Below, in pieces: positions 27,017 through 39,559 of a DNA stretch of 64,000 bases. The notes under the pieces were generated by a model that did no database searches, was not told the DNA's origin, and worked only from the letters and a program-made list of their open reading frames with translations. The position numbers and the translations under genes were made by a program. The DNA comes from Rhodanobacter sp. DHG33. Its GTDB lineage: Bacteria; Pseudomonadota; Gammaproteobacteria; Xanthomonadales; Rhodanobacteraceae. The stretch's first letter is position 1; every line of letters starts with the position of its first letter. Location: assembly GCF_014843005.1 (NCBI RefSeq), contig NZ_JACYXM010000001.1, forward strand, positions 124,001 through 188,000, in the 5' to 3' direction.

Positions 27017-27993
27017 GCCGCCACCTCGCGCATGCGCCAGCCCGGCAATGCGACCAGAAGCCAGAGCAGCAGCGCCGCCGCCAATGGCCAGACAAACCAT
27101 TCCTTGCGCGGCCGCAAGGTGGGGCCGCGCTGCGGCATGGGCTCCAGCGCGTCGATGGCGCGGTATGCGTCGGCAAGCTGGGCGCTGTCGGTGGCGCGGA
27201 AAAAGCGACCGCCGGTGTCGTCCGCGATCTTGGTCAACATGACGGTGTCGAGATCGGCGGAAGGATTGACGACCTGACTGCCGAAGAATCCCGGCACTTC
27301 CATGCGGTCGGCGCCAATGCCCACGGTATAGATGCGCACGCCGGCCGCCTTCGCGGCGCGTGCGGCCTCCAGCGGCGTGATGCTGCCGGAGTTGTTGACG
27401 CCATCGGTGAGCAACACCAGTACGCGCGCCTGTTCGGGGAGTGCGGACAGGCGCTTCACCGCAATGGCGATGGCATCGCCGATGGCGGTTTCGGTGCCGG
27501 CCAGACCTACCGCCGCACCTTGCAATTGCGCACGCACCGCGTCGAGATCGTAGGTAAGCGGCGTCACCAGGAACGCCTGGCTGCCGAACAGGACCAGCCC
27601 CATCTCGTCGCCACGGCGGCGGTCGATGAAGTTGCCGGCGATGGCCTTCACCGCACCGAAGCGGCTCACCGGTTGGCCGGCCAGCTCCATGTCCGGCGTG
27701 TTCATGCTGCCGGACAGGTCCACCGCCAGCAACAGCCCGCGACCGCTGCGTTGCTGCGCCTGCGGCGGCCCCACCCATTGCGGCCGCGCGGACGCGGCCA
27801 CCAGGCACAACCACGCCAGCGCCAGCAGCCACGGCGAGAAGCTGCGCGCAGCATGGCCACCCGTCGCCGCAAGCCGCAAACCCGGCTGAGGCAAACGCAG
27901 TGCCTGTCCTGGCGTCGTCGGTGCCAGCACGCGGCGCAGTAGCAAGGGCAGCGGCAGCAGCAGGAACAACCAGGGCCACGCGAACTCAAACAT
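27013..27993 (-). CDS. batA: BatA, VWA-domain membrane protein
   Basis: Membrane protein of 326 residues: N-terminal helices (about 1-20 and 55-70), a periplasmic von Willebrand A domain with intact MIDAS (Asp92-Leu-Ser94-Gly-Ser96, then TDGVNNSG), and a C-terminal helix near residues 297-318. ATG 27993 begins MFEFAWPW; it overlaps the DUF4381 gene by 8 bp, and the stop overlaps batB (ATGA). It is thought to work with the MoxR ATPase as a metal-dependent adhesion or chaperone pair; this is a family inference. Confidence 0.9.
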   Translation of the reverse strand: MFEFAWPWLFLLLPLPLLLRRVLAPTTPGQALRLPQPGLRLAATGGHAARSFSPWLLALAWLCLVAASARPQWVGPPQAQQRSGRGLLLAVDLSGSMNTPDMELAGQPVSRFGAVKAIAGNFIDRRRGDEMGLVLFGSQAFLVTPLTYDLDAVRAQLQGAAVGLAGTETAIGDAIAIAVKRLSALPEQARVLVLLTDGVNNSGSITPLEAARAAKAAGVRIYTVGIGADRMEVPGFFGSQVVNPSADLDTVMLTKIADDTGGRFFRATDSAQLADAYRAIDALEPMPQRGPTLRPRKEWFVWPLAAALLLWLLVALPGWRMREVAA

Positions 27994-28504
27994 GGCCCGG
28001 CTCCGCGACAGGCGGCTTCCACGCGCGTGCATTGGCCGCGACACGCAGCCAGTCACGCGCCGCAGCCAGGGTGGCGTGTGCATCGAATTCGGCTTGCGGC
28101 CGGTAGATCACCTGCTCCAATGCCAGCAGGCGATCCAGAATCCGCGGCGCTATCGGCACGCGTGCCAACGTCCTGCGCCAGCTCTCGCCGCGCTGCGTCG
28201 TCGCCGCGTCGTCGTAACGACGCGCCACGCGACGCAGCAGTTGATGAAGGGAGGCCGCGAACGCGACATCGTCGCCATCGCGCACATGGCGCTCCGCCAA
28301 CTTTTCCAGCTCGCCCAACAGGCGTCGACGCTCGCGTTGCAAGCGATAGCGACGCTGCCAGAACCACGCCGCCACGATCAACGCGACCAATACCAAAGCA
28401 CCCAGCATCCACCAGCCGGGTGCCAGCGGCCACCACGAAGGTGCCGGCGGCAGATGGATGTCGCGCAATTCCGGGCCGCCCGGCGGCGTCGATGGCGGCA
28501 TCAT
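27986..28504 (-). CDS. DUF4381 membrane protein of the MoxR/Bat operon
   Basis: A 172-residue protein with a Pro-rich N-terminus (LRDIHLPPAPSWWPLAPGWW), one membrane helix (about residues 30-52) and a charged helical cytoplasmic domain. This is the DUF4381 pattern always found between DUF58 and BatA genes. ATG 28504 overlaps the DUF58 stop (ATGA). The function is unknown; context points to a structural part of the MoxR-Bat complex. Confidence 0.82.
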   Translation of the reverse strand: MMPPSTPPGGPELRDIHLPPAPSWWPLAPGWWMLGALVLVALIVAAWFWQRRYRLQRERRRLLGELEKLAERHVRDGDDVAFAASLHQLLRRVARRYDDAATTQRGESWRRTLARVPIAPRILDRLLALEQVIYRPQAEFDAHATLAAARDWLRVAANARAWKPPVAEPGHV

Positions 28505-29436
28505 CGGCGTCCTCCCGTCACGCCCAGCAATTCGCTCACGGCGGGGAGCGGATCGTCGCGCGTGTCGATCACGCGGCAACGCACTCCCACGCCACGCGCC
28601 AGTGCTTCCAATCGCGCCGGGCCGCTGCCCAGCATCTGCTGGAACTCGCGCCGCTGGCGTTCGCCCAGCAACACTACGTCGCGACGCTCGCCATCGTGCT
28701 CCAGCGGATAGCGGCCAGGCGGCGGCGGCTCGCGCTCCAGTGCGTCGGCCACCACCAGCACGCCGATATCGGCGCGCGCCTTCAGTTCAAGCAGATGACG
28801 TCGCGCTTCGCCATCCGTACTGAAGCCGTCGCTGAGCAGCAGCACGCGACTGGCGCCATGCTGAAGCCGGCGGGCGCGCAGCAAGACCGTGGACAGAGGC
28901 TCACTGCGATCCGTCGCGGGCAGCGCATCCCATTCCGCCAATGCACCGCAAGCCGACAGCGCGCCGTGTGCACCACCCTGTGGGCGCAGCAGGCGGTCAT
29001 TGCCACCAAAGGCCATCATGCCCACGCGCTCGCCCGCGCGCATGGCCAGCCAAGCGGCAATGGCGGCGACGCGCGCGACCTGCACGGACTTGAAGCGCAC
29101 ACGCGTGCCGAAACGCAGGCTGGCGTTCGTGTCCAGCAGGATCAGCAACTGGCCTTCGCGTTCTTCCTGGAACAGTTTGGTGTGCAGCTTTCCGCTGCGC
29201 GCGGTCAGCCGCCAGTCGAGCCGGCGCACGTCGTCGCCGGCCTGGTAGACGCGCGACTCGGCGTAATCCATGCCGCGGCCGAACAGCCGGCTGGATTGCG
29301 ACCCGCCGCGTGCGGCACGGCTTTCCGTCGCCGCCAGCTTCGCGCGGCCGACGCGCGTACCCAGCGCGATCAGTTCGGCCAGCGATACCTGTGTACGGCC
29401 GTCGCCATCGACCCGGTTCGGCAGCATGGCACTCAC
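28501..29436 (-). CDS. DUF58 domain protein
   Basis: Cytoplasmic protein of 311 residues with the DUF58 core AESRVYQAGDDVRRLDWRLTAR near residues 58-80, followed by a degenerate VWA-like fold (LLILLDTNASLRFG). It starts at GTG 29436, which overlaps the MoxR stop (GTGA); ATG 29427 is a possible alternative. DUF58 proteins accompany MoxR ATPases in most bacteria and probably bind them; the activity is unknown. Confidence 0.88.
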   Translation of the reverse strand: MSAMLPNRVDGDGRTQVSLAELIALGTRVGRAKLAATESRAARGGSQSSRLFGRGMDYAESRVYQAGDDVRRLDWRLTARSGKLHTKLFQEEREGQLLILLDTNASLRFGTRVRFKSVQVARVAAIAAWLAMRAGERVGMMAFGGNDRLLRPQGGAHGALSACGALAEWDALPATDRSEPLSTVLLRARRLQHGASRVLLLSDGFSTDGEARRHLLELKARADIGVLVVADALEREPPPPGRYPLEHDGERRDVVLLGERQRREFQQMLGSGPARLEALARGVGVRCRVIDTRDDPLPAVSELLGVTGGRR

Positions 29437-30428
29437 GGCAGCGGCACGAGATCCAGCAGGCGGCCAATCACCTGGTCGCTGCGCACGCCCTCGGCTTCGG
29501 CCTCGTAGCTGAGCAGGACGCGATGGCGCAATACCTCATGCACGATGGCGTGGATGTCTTCGGGCAGCACATAGTCGCGCCCGGCCAGCCAGGCCTGCGC
29601 GCGGGAACAACGATCCAGCGCGATGGTGGCGCGCGGGCTGGCGCCCCAGGCGATCCAGCGCTTCAGTTCCGCTCCGTAGCGACCCGCATCGCGCGTGGCC
29701 AGCACGAGCTGGGCGAGGTATTCCTCCAGCGCCGGTGCCATGTGCACCGCCATCGCGGCCTCGCGTGCGGCAAACACGTCGTCCTGGCCGAGCAGCGACT
29801 TCGGCGCAGGCGAGGGATGCATGCGTCGGCTGGCCTGCTCGCGGGCAAGCCGCAGGATCGCCAGTTCAGCACTGGCATCGGGATAGCCGATGGTGACGTG
29901 CAGCAGGAAGCGGTCGAGCTGCGCCTCGGGCAGGGCGAACGTGCCTTCCTGCTCGATCGGGTTCTGCGTGGCCATCACCATGAACAGCTCCGGCAACGGC
30001 CGGGTCGCGCGGCCCACGGTGATCTGGTGCTCCGCCATCGCCTCGAGCAGCGCCGACTGCACCTTGGCCGGCGCGCGGTTGATCTCGTCGGCCAGCACGA
30101 TGTTGTGGAACAGCGGCCCGTGCTCGAACTCGAAATTGCCGCTTTGCGGGCGAAACACGTCGGTGCCGGTGAGGTCCGCGGGCAGCAGGTCCGGGGTGAA
30201 TTGCACGCGATGGAAATCCGCCTCGATGCGCGCAGCCAGCGCCTTCACCGCGGTGGTTTTGGCCAGGCCTGGCGCCCCTTCCACCAGCAGATGGCCATCG
30301 GCGAGCAGCGCCAGCAACAGGCAGTCGACCAGTTTGGGTTGACCGATGATGCAGTCCCGCAGTTCGTCGCGCAGTTGCACGAAGGCTTGTTGCAGGCGGT
30401 TTGGCGCGATTTCAGGCATGTCCATCAT
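29433..30428 (-). CDS. MoxR-family AAA+ ATPase
   Basis: ATPase of 331 residues, probably a chaperone acting with VWA proteins. Walker A is GAPGLAKTT (residues 51-59), Walker B VLADEINRAP, sensor region MATQNPIEQEGTF, and the arginine-finger/lid region follows with ALPEAQLDRFLL. ATG 30428 is the first of three close Met codons (30428, 30425, 30419) and has GGAA upstream. It heads the six-gene Bat operon, separated from pilQ by a terminator hairpin. Confidence 0.92.
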   Translation of the reverse strand: MMDMPEIAPNRLQQAFVQLRDELRDCIIGQPKLVDCLLLALLADGHLLVEGAPGLAKTTAVKALAARIEADFHRVQFTPDLLPADLTGTDVFRPQSGNFEFEHGPLFHNIVLADEINRAPAKVQSALLEAMAEHQITVGRATRPLPELFMVMATQNPIEQEGTFALPEAQLDRFLLHVTIGYPDASAELAILRLAREQASRRMHPSPAPKSLLGQDDVFAAREAAMAVHMAPALEEYLAQLVLATRDAGRYGAELKRWIAWGASPRATIALDRCSRAQAWLAGRDYVLPEDIHAIVHEVLRHRVLLSYEAEAEGVRSDQVIGRLLDLVPLP

Positions 30429-30516
30429 GGTGTTTCCGACACGAGGTGCCGCTATCGACCGCGGCGGAGCGCACAAGTTTAACCGTGCGCTTCTCACCGT
30501 TCAGGCCCGCCAAAGG

Positions 30517-30544
30517 AAAGAGGCGGCCGATGGCCGCCTCTTTT
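30517..30544. terminator. Terminator between pilQ and moxR
   Basis: Perfect stem AAAGAGGCGGCC (30517-30528) and complement (30532-30543) with a 3-base loop, flanked by T-runs on the plus strand and a shorter one on the minus strand. It lies just after the pilQ stop and ends the pil operon. Confidence 0.75.
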
Positions 30545-30565
30545 GCACCGCACTTGTGCGAATGC

Positions 30566-32857
30566 TTATTGCAAGGAATCGTTGAGGATGCGCGGCGTCA
30601 CGAAGATCAGCAGTTCGGCCTTGGAGTCGTTGCGGCTCGTGCTACGGAACAGGCTGCCGAGGACGGGGATGTCGCCGAGACCGGGAACCTTGGTGACCGT
30701 ATTGCTCTTGTCGACCTCGTAGATGCCGCCCAGCACCACGGTCTGGCCATTGTCCACCAGCACGGAAGTGTTCACCGACTGGGTGTTGATCTCCGGCACC
30801 TGGCCATTCGGCGTGGTGAGGAATTGCGCCAGCGAATCCTTGGTCACGTTGATCGCCAGATAAACCCGGTTGTCCGCCGTGATCGTGGGCGTGACCTTGA
30901 GCTCCAGCACGGCATCCTTGAACTGCACCGAACCGGTGACGCCCCCAGTGCCACCGACACCGCCTTGGTAAGTGACGTAACCGATCTCCTGGCCTTGGCG
31001 GATGTCCGCCTCTTGCTGGTTCGACGTGATCACGCGTGGGCTGGAAATCACCTCGCCCGTGCCTTCGGTCTGTGCCGCCGACAATTCCAGGTCCAGCGCA
31101 TAGTTCTTGCCGAGAATGGCAAAGCCCAGTGCGCCCGCAGGAGTGGTCGAAGTCGATGACGGCAGGTTCACGTTGAGGCCGGGATTGCTGGAAGCGCCAC
31201 TGGTGCTGCTGGTACCTGTACCGCCAGGAGTGGTCCAGCCGAGCGTGGTTCCACCCACGCCGCCACCTATTTGCAGCACGTTATTCGTGGTCGTCTGGCC
31301 GGTGTACTGGTTGTAGGTGGAGTTGGTCTGCTGGCCATACGCGCCCCACTGCACGCCCAGCGAGCGGGTGAAGGTGTCGGAGGCGATGACGATGCGCGAC
31401 TCGATCAACACCTGCTGCACAGGCTTGTCCAGCGTCGCGACCAGCTTGCGGATCTGCTCGGTCTTTTCGGCGGTGTCGTTGAGCAGCAGCGTATTGGTGC
31501 GTATGTCGAAGGAAACGCTCCCGCGCGGCGACAGGAAGCCACTCGATATGACGCCACCCTGTGTACCACCGCTCCCGCCCGTTCCCTGCAGGCTGCCGCT
31601 GGTTAGCAGCTTGGCAATATCGGCTGCCTTGCCATAGCTGATCGGGATATAGCTCGTGATCAACGGGGCGTTGTCCTCGGCCTTCATGCGCGCGATGGCC
31701 AAGTCCTGCTCGTATTTGGCCAGCTCCTCCTGTGGCGCCACCCAGATCACATCGCCGTCACGGCGCTTGTCCAGGCCCTTGGCGCGCAGAATCACATCGA
31801 GCGCCTGATCCCATGGCACGTTCACCAGCCGCAGAGTGATGCTGCCGTTGACGCTGTCGGCAGCCACGACGTTGAGGTGCGAGGTGTCGGCAATCAGCTG
31901 CAGCACCGAACGCACCGGAATGTCCTGGAAATTGAAGGTTGCGCGCGTACCCGTATAGGCCGGGTGCTGGTCCATCGCCAACTGGCTGGCGTTTACAGCG
32001 GCACTGCTGCTCTTCTTCGGCGCCACCTCGACTACGTACTGGTTCCCTTCCTGCCACGCCGAGGTATCCACCACGCCCTTGGTGGCGATCGTCATGTGTA
32101 CGCCACCGCCGATGCCGTTGCGGGTGTCGATGGACTGTACCGGCGTGGCGAAGTCCAGCGTATCGAGCCGCTGCGCGAGATTGGCCGGCACGCTGGCATT
32201 GGGAACGCTGACTTCTACCTTGTCGCCGATCGTATGCATCTGGGCATCGGCGCCCGGACCGCTGAAGCTGATCAGCACGCGGCCCTGGCCATCCGCACCG
32301 CGGCGGAAGTCGATATTGCTGACGCTGATGGCACCTTCAGCCGTCGTCGGCAAGCGCTTGGAAGGATCGATGACGGCGGCGGTGGTGACGCTGTGCTGCA
32401 CCGGTGCCGGCGTTGCTGCCGTCTGTGCGGTGCCGTTGTCCACGGTGAGAACCAGACTGTTGCCCTCTACCGCGGACTGGTATGGCGCCGACTGCATCAG
32501 CTCCACGATCACCCGAGTGCGACCGCCAGCGGATACCGCCGACACGCCGGAGACGGCCCCCTGTCCTATGGCCGTATGCCGCTGGGCCGTGGTGTCCGCG
32601 TCGCTGAAATCGACCGCGATGCGCGCCGGATTGCCGGTGGTGAAGATGCGCGGCTGCGGCACGGCACCCGTGAAGTTCAGATGCAGCTGCACGCTTCCGT
32701 TAGGTAGCGTCGTGTAGCTGATGTCTTTCAGCGTGTTGCTGCTCGCGGCCAGTGCTACCTGGCTGAAGCACGCGCCTGCGAACAGCAGCAGCGACAGGAG
32801 ACAACGAATGGTATGGCGCATGACCCGGCCCCGGACGGATTGAATGTGGTTGCTCAT
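30566..32857 (-). CDS. pilQ: Type IV pilus secretin PilQ
   Basis: Outer-membrane ring through which type IV pili pass; 763 residues. A signal peptide (about residues 13-37, ending ALAA), two N-terminal AMIN domains (about 45-115 and 165-270), a secretin/TonB short N-terminal (STN) domain near FNFQDIPVRSVLQLIADTSHLN, an N1 domain, a Gly/Ser/Thr-rich loop, and the C-terminal secretin domain with VLIESRIVIASDTFTRSLGVQWG and VVLGGIYEV are visible. ATG 32857 has AGGGG about 9 bp upstream; a second ATG at 32821 would also start a signal peptide. Last gene of pilMNOPQ. Confidence 0.95.
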   Translation of the reverse strand: MSNHIQSVRGRVMRHTIRCLLSLLLFAGACFSQVALAASSNTLKDISYTTLPNGSVQLHLNFTGAVPQPRIFTTGNPARIAVDFSDADTTAQRHTAIGQGAVSGVSAVSAGGRTRVIVELMQSAPYQSAVEGNSLVLTVDNGTAQTAATPAPVQHSVTTAAVIDPSKRLPTTAEGAISVSNIDFRRGADGQGRVLISFSGPGADAQMHTIGDKVEVSVPNASVPANLAQRLDTLDFATPVQSIDTRNGIGGGVHMTIATKGVVDTSAWQEGNQYVVEVAPKKSSSAAVNASQLAMDQHPAYTGTRATFNFQDIPVRSVLQLIADTSHLNVVAADSVNGSITLRLVNVPWDQALDVILRAKGLDKRRDGDVIWVAPQEELAKYEQDLAIARMKAEDNAPLITSYIPISYGKAADIAKLLTSGSLQGTGGSGGTQGGVISSGFLSPRGSVSFDIRTNTLLLNDTAEKTEQIRKLVATLDKPVQQVLIESRIVIASDTFTRSLGVQWGAYGQQTNSTYNQYTGQTTTNNVLQIGGGVGGTTLGWTTPGGTGTSSTSGASSNPGLNVNLPSSTSTTPAGALGFAILGKNYALDLELSAAQTEGTGEVISSPRVITSNQQEADIRQGQEIGYVTYQGGVGGTGGVTGSVQFKDAVLELKVTPTITADNRVYLAINVTKDSLAQFLTTPNGQVPEINTQSVNTSVLVDNGQTVVLGGIYEVDKSNTVTKVPGLGDIPVLGSLFRSTSRNDSKAELLIFVTPRILNDSLQ

Positions 32858-32877
32858 TGCATCAGCCCCTGTGTCCC

Positions 32878-33411
32878 CTATTTCTCGCCGAGCGCGATAC
32901 TGGCCGGACGTTCCATCCAGCCGCCGTTGCCGTTGGATACCAATTCGGTCAGATCGATATGGTCGTCGCTGATGGCGGTGATGCGGCCGTAGTTCTGGCC
33001 CATGTATTCGCCACGGTGCACCGGGTGGATCACGCCACCGGGGTCCTTGATGAGCGCCTCGGTACCCGGACCGGTACCGATGGTGCCGACCATCTTCAGG
33101 CTGTCCAGCGCGAACGCTTCAAGCGGCTCTTTGGGCCGGTTCTGATCCGGCCGCGGTCCGCTGGTGGCCGCGTCGACCTCAGCGGCGCTGGGCCCGAACG
33201 GATCGCGCAGATCCTGGTCGGCGTAAGTGAAGGTCTCGAAGGTCTTGATGACGGGCAGCGGCGGAATCGGCGCACCCTTCATGCCCTTCTGTTGGGCGAT
33301 CCATTCGCGCAGGTCCGAGTTGCTGCCCGTGCAGCCTCCCAGCAGCACGGCGATCAGCAGCAAGGCAATGCGCGACAGTGTCGTCGGCTTCATGGCAGTG
33401 GACAGCTTCAT
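32878..33411 (-). CDS. pilP: Type IV pilus inner-membrane lipoprotein PilP
   Basis: Lipoprotein of 177 residues that links the PilMNO platform to PilQ. The lipobox is LGGC near residue 27, followed by the PilP pattern DLREWI...DPFGP and the C-terminal beta domain near ALDSLKMVGTI. ATG 33411 is chosen; it directly follows a GTG that overlaps the pilO stop, and GGGGG lies about 9 bp upstream. A third start at 33393 is also possible. Confidence 0.92.
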   Translation of the reverse strand: MKLSTAMKPTTLSRIALLLIAVLLGGCTGSNSDLREWIAQQKGMKGAPIPPLPVIKTFETFTYADQDLRDPFGPSAAEVDAATSGPRPDQNRPKEPLEAFALDSLKMVGTIGTGPGTEALIKDPGGVIHPVHRGEYMGQNYGRITAISDDHIDLTELVSNGNGGWMERPASIALGEK

Positions 33412-34079
33412 CACTTGTGCCCCCCTGCCTTCTTGGCCGAATTCTTCTTCGCTGCAGCGGCAGCGGTCTCGTCTTCGTCCAGATAGCGATAGGTCTTCAC
33501 CGTGCCTTGCAGCACCAGTTGGCCATCGGCCGAAGTGCCATCCTTGCTGCCATGTTGAGGCGTGAGCGCCACGTCGTTCATGGTCAGGATCACCACTCGC
33601 GGCAGCGAAGCCACGCCACTGATGAACGTGCCGAACTGGTGATAGGTGCCCACCATCCGCAGCTGGATCGGCTTCTCTGCGTAGAAGTCCTTCGGCACCT
33701 CGGGCTGGGGCACGAAGGAATCCACCTGGAGGCCGGCCGACAGCCCGGTCTGCGAGATATCGGCCAGCAATTCGGGCATCTCCGTCTTGCTGGGAAGCTG
33801 GCGGAGCAGCTGGCGTAACATGTCCTTCATCTCGTCGAGCTGCTGCTGCAGCGCGTCCAGATTCACGGCCTTGGCCTGCTTGGTGGCGAATTCCTGCCGG
33901 AGCTGCCCTTCCTTGCTTGCCAGCGAAGCGAGCTCGTCCTGCTGGCTGCTGACATAGAAGTACCAGCCCACCAGCACCACCACCAGGAACAGCAGCGCGG
34001 TGAAGAAAACCTTTATCGACTTGGGCCAGCCGCCAATATTGTTGCGGTCGAGGCCACGCAGTTCGTCCAGGAATTTCAT
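33411..34079 (-). CDS. pilO: Type IV pilus assembly protein PilO
   Basis: Inner-membrane protein of 222 residues: one N-terminal helix (about 27-46), a coiled coil (about 47-100) and a ferredoxin-like periplasmic domain (ending near LVLQGTVKTYRYLDEDE). The tail is Ala/Lys-rich. It pairs with PilN in the alignment subcomplex of the pilus machine. The start overlaps the pilN stop (ATGA). Confidence 0.94.
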   Translation of the reverse strand: MKFLDELRGLDRNNIGGWPKSIKVFFTALLFLVVVLVGWYFYVSSQQDELASLASKEGQLRQEFATKQAKAVNLDALQQQLDEMKDMLRQLLRQLPSKTEMPELLADISQTGLSAGLQVDSFVPQPEVPKDFYAEKPIQLRMVGTYHQFGTFISGVASLPRVVILTMNDVALTPQHGSKDGTSADGQLVLQGTVKTYRYLDEDETAAAAAKKNSAKKAGGHK

Positions 34080-34788
34080 GCCTTGGCCCCTCCCTTTGCG
34101 GCAGCGACCGGGGCGGACTCAGGCTTTGCCGGGGCGGCCGGCTTCGTCATGACGGGCGCGGACGGCAGAGCCGCGGGCGCAGCACTGCCGGCATGCGCCG
34201 GAGCCGCCACCGTACTGGCGCCGGCCGGCGCTCCGTTATCGTCCGTCTTGGGCTTGCCCAGCTTCACGCTCAGGCTGAACTTGTAGGGCATGCGCGAGGC
34301 ATCGTGGCTGTTGATGGTGCTACGCAGGTCGACGTGGCCCATCCATTGCGAGGCCTCGATATTGCGCATGTACTCGGCCACGCTGGCGTTGGATTGCGCC
34401 ACGCCATCCAGCGACATGGTGTCGCCGGCCTGCTTCATCGCCGTGAGCCGCACACTGGAGGGGATCGTCTTCACCAGTTCGTCGAACAGATGCACCATCT
34501 GCGAACGATCAGCCTGCAACTGCTCGATGATCTGCTTGCGCGCCAGCAGCTGGTCGCGCACCTTGTCCAGCTCCTTGATCTTGTCGATCTTCACATCGAG
34601 CTGCTTGATTTCGCCTTGCAGCAGGGCATTCCGATCGTTTTGGTTGTCGATGCGCGCTCCCATCCAGAACGCCCACAGCAACACAAAGGCCAGCCCTGCC
34701 ACGAAGGCGGCACCGAGCTGGCCGAAGAACTCGCGTTCGCGCAGCTTGCGCCGCTCCACACGCCAGGGGAGAAGATTGACGTGAGCCA

Positions 34789-34789
<1 letters not shown>
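34076..34789 (-). CDS. pilN: Type IV pilus assembly protein PilN
   Basis: Inner-membrane protein of 237 residues. The N-terminus MAHVNLLPWRVERRK contains the INLLPWR-like motif that binds PilM; a membrane helix (about 23-42), a coiled coil and a periplasmic domain follow. The last 60 residues are an Ala/Pro-rich tail longer than in most PilN proteins. The ATG overlaps the pilM stop by one base (TGATG). Confidence 0.94.
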
Positions 34790-35935
<1,146 letters not shown>

Positions 35936-36106
35936 TGGCCTGCCGAGGTTTTTTCAAGTGTTTCCCGTGATGGGGCCCGCACTTGTATCAACATCGTTCC
36001 GATCGTCCGGCAGGGCCCCCCGTCCTGGCGGCGACGCGCCATGCGGTGCCCGAAGAGGCCCGCTACCGAATATGTGCCGTTCCGAGGCGCCCGGCGACAC
36101 AACCTC

Positions 36107-36112
36107 TATACT
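36107..36112 (+). promoter_or_regulatory. Candidate -10 element of the PBP1A gene
   Basis: TATACT lies 34 bp before the ATG at 36146; transcription would start near 36119. No good -35 hexamer is seen at the right distance, so this is tentative. Confidence 0.35.
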
Positions 36113-36145
36113 CTGCCGGGTCTCGACACGGGTCATCCGCCACAC

Positions 36146-38671
<2,526 letters not shown>

Positions 38672-38741
38672 TCCGCGCCGCGGTTTCCCCGATCCTGCCG
38701 CTTGCGCTAGTCTAGTAGCGCAAGCGGCGGAGGAACCCCTC

Positions 38742-39422
38742 ATGGCACGTGGCGAACATCACCGCATTCATGCAAGCGACCGCCAGCAACGCAATCGGCT
38801 GCGCGTGGCCCAGGAAGCCGCCCGCCTGATGAGCGAACACGGCATCCGCGACTTCCATCGCGCCAAGCTCAAGGCCGCCGAACGCCTGGGCATCCTCGAT
38901 ACGCAGGCACTGCCGCGCAACCAGGAAATCGAGCAGGCGCTGCGCGAACACCAGCGCCTTTTTCACGCCGACAGCCAGCCCCGGCTGCTGCAGGACCGGC
39001 GCGAGGCCGCGGTGGAAGCAATGCGCTTCCTCGCTCGCTTCGAGCCGCGCCTGGTCGGCTCCGTGCTCGACGGCACTGCCGATGCGCATTCGGCGGTCTG
39101 CCTGCACGTATTCAGCGACGATCCCGATGCCGTGCACCGCCACCTGCACGAGCACGGCGTGCCGTTCGAAACGCAGACCCGCCGCCTGCGCCTCAGCCGC
39201 GACGAACAGGGCGAGTTCCCGGTACTGCTGTTCGCCGCCGACACGCTGCCGTTCGACCTCATCGTGCTGCCGCACGACGCCCTGCGCCAGGCGCCGCTGG
39301 ACCGCATCGACGAGAAACCGATGCGCCGCGCCGCGCTGGCCGCCGTGGAGGAACTGCTGGCCGAGAACGACGATACGGACGAGCTGGAACGCATGCTGGC
39401 GAACGCAACCCGCCGCACCTAG
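38742..39422 (+). CDS. Conserved protein of unknown function, nucleotidyltransferase-like
   Basis: Cytoplasmic protein of 226 residues. A helical, charged N-terminal half (RVAQEAARLMSEHGIRDFHRAK) is followed by a segment, RFEPRLVGSVLDGTA, that recalls the GS motif of minimal nucleotidyltransferases, then HVFSDDPDAV and a C-terminal helical part. I recall similar unnamed proteins in other gammaproteobacteria, but this is not a confirmed family. The GS-x-L plus acidic strand pattern is suggestive; the usual paired Asp residues are not clear. It is a monocistronic gene with AGGAACC before the ATG, between PBP1A and convergent gltA. Confidence 0.6.
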   Translation: MARGEHHRIHASDRQQRNRLRVAQEAARLMSEHGIRDFHRAKLKAAERLGILDTQALPRNQEIEQALREHQRLFHADSQPRLLQDRREAAVEAMRFLARFEPRLVGSVLDGTADAHSAVCLHVFSDDPDAVHRHLHEHGVPFETQTRRLRLSRDEQGEFPVLLFAADTLPFDLIVLPHDALRQAPLDRIDEKPMRRAALAAVEELLAENDDTDELERMLANATRRT

Positions 39423-39506
39423 GCACACGCCCGGCCCTGGTCGCGAGAACCAGACGGACGGCCGCCCATGACCGCACTTTTCATGAGTGCCCACGATCAC
39501 CCGCAC

Positions 39507-39536
39507 AAAAAAACGCCCCGGCATGCCGGGGCGTTT
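39507..39536 (-). terminator. Intrinsic terminator of gltA
   Basis: Perfect 12-bp stem (39511-39522 with 39525-39536, 2-base loop). On the minus strand it ends in seven T (complement of A 39507-39513), making a classic terminator 24 bp after the gltA stop. It may also serve the convergent gene. Confidence 0.88.
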
Positions 39537-39559
39537 CGTATGGACTTGCCAGGCGCGGA

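Noticed and set aside
25349-27277. 642-codon plus-strand frame opposite batBC and batA
   Set aside because: Repetitive Leu/Arg/His-rich translation of the Gln-rich region read backwards; no start context or domain.
27017-27979. Upstream extension of the batBC frame
   Set aside because: It overlies batA in another frame and has shadow-like composition; ATG 27016 with ATGA overlap is the natural start.
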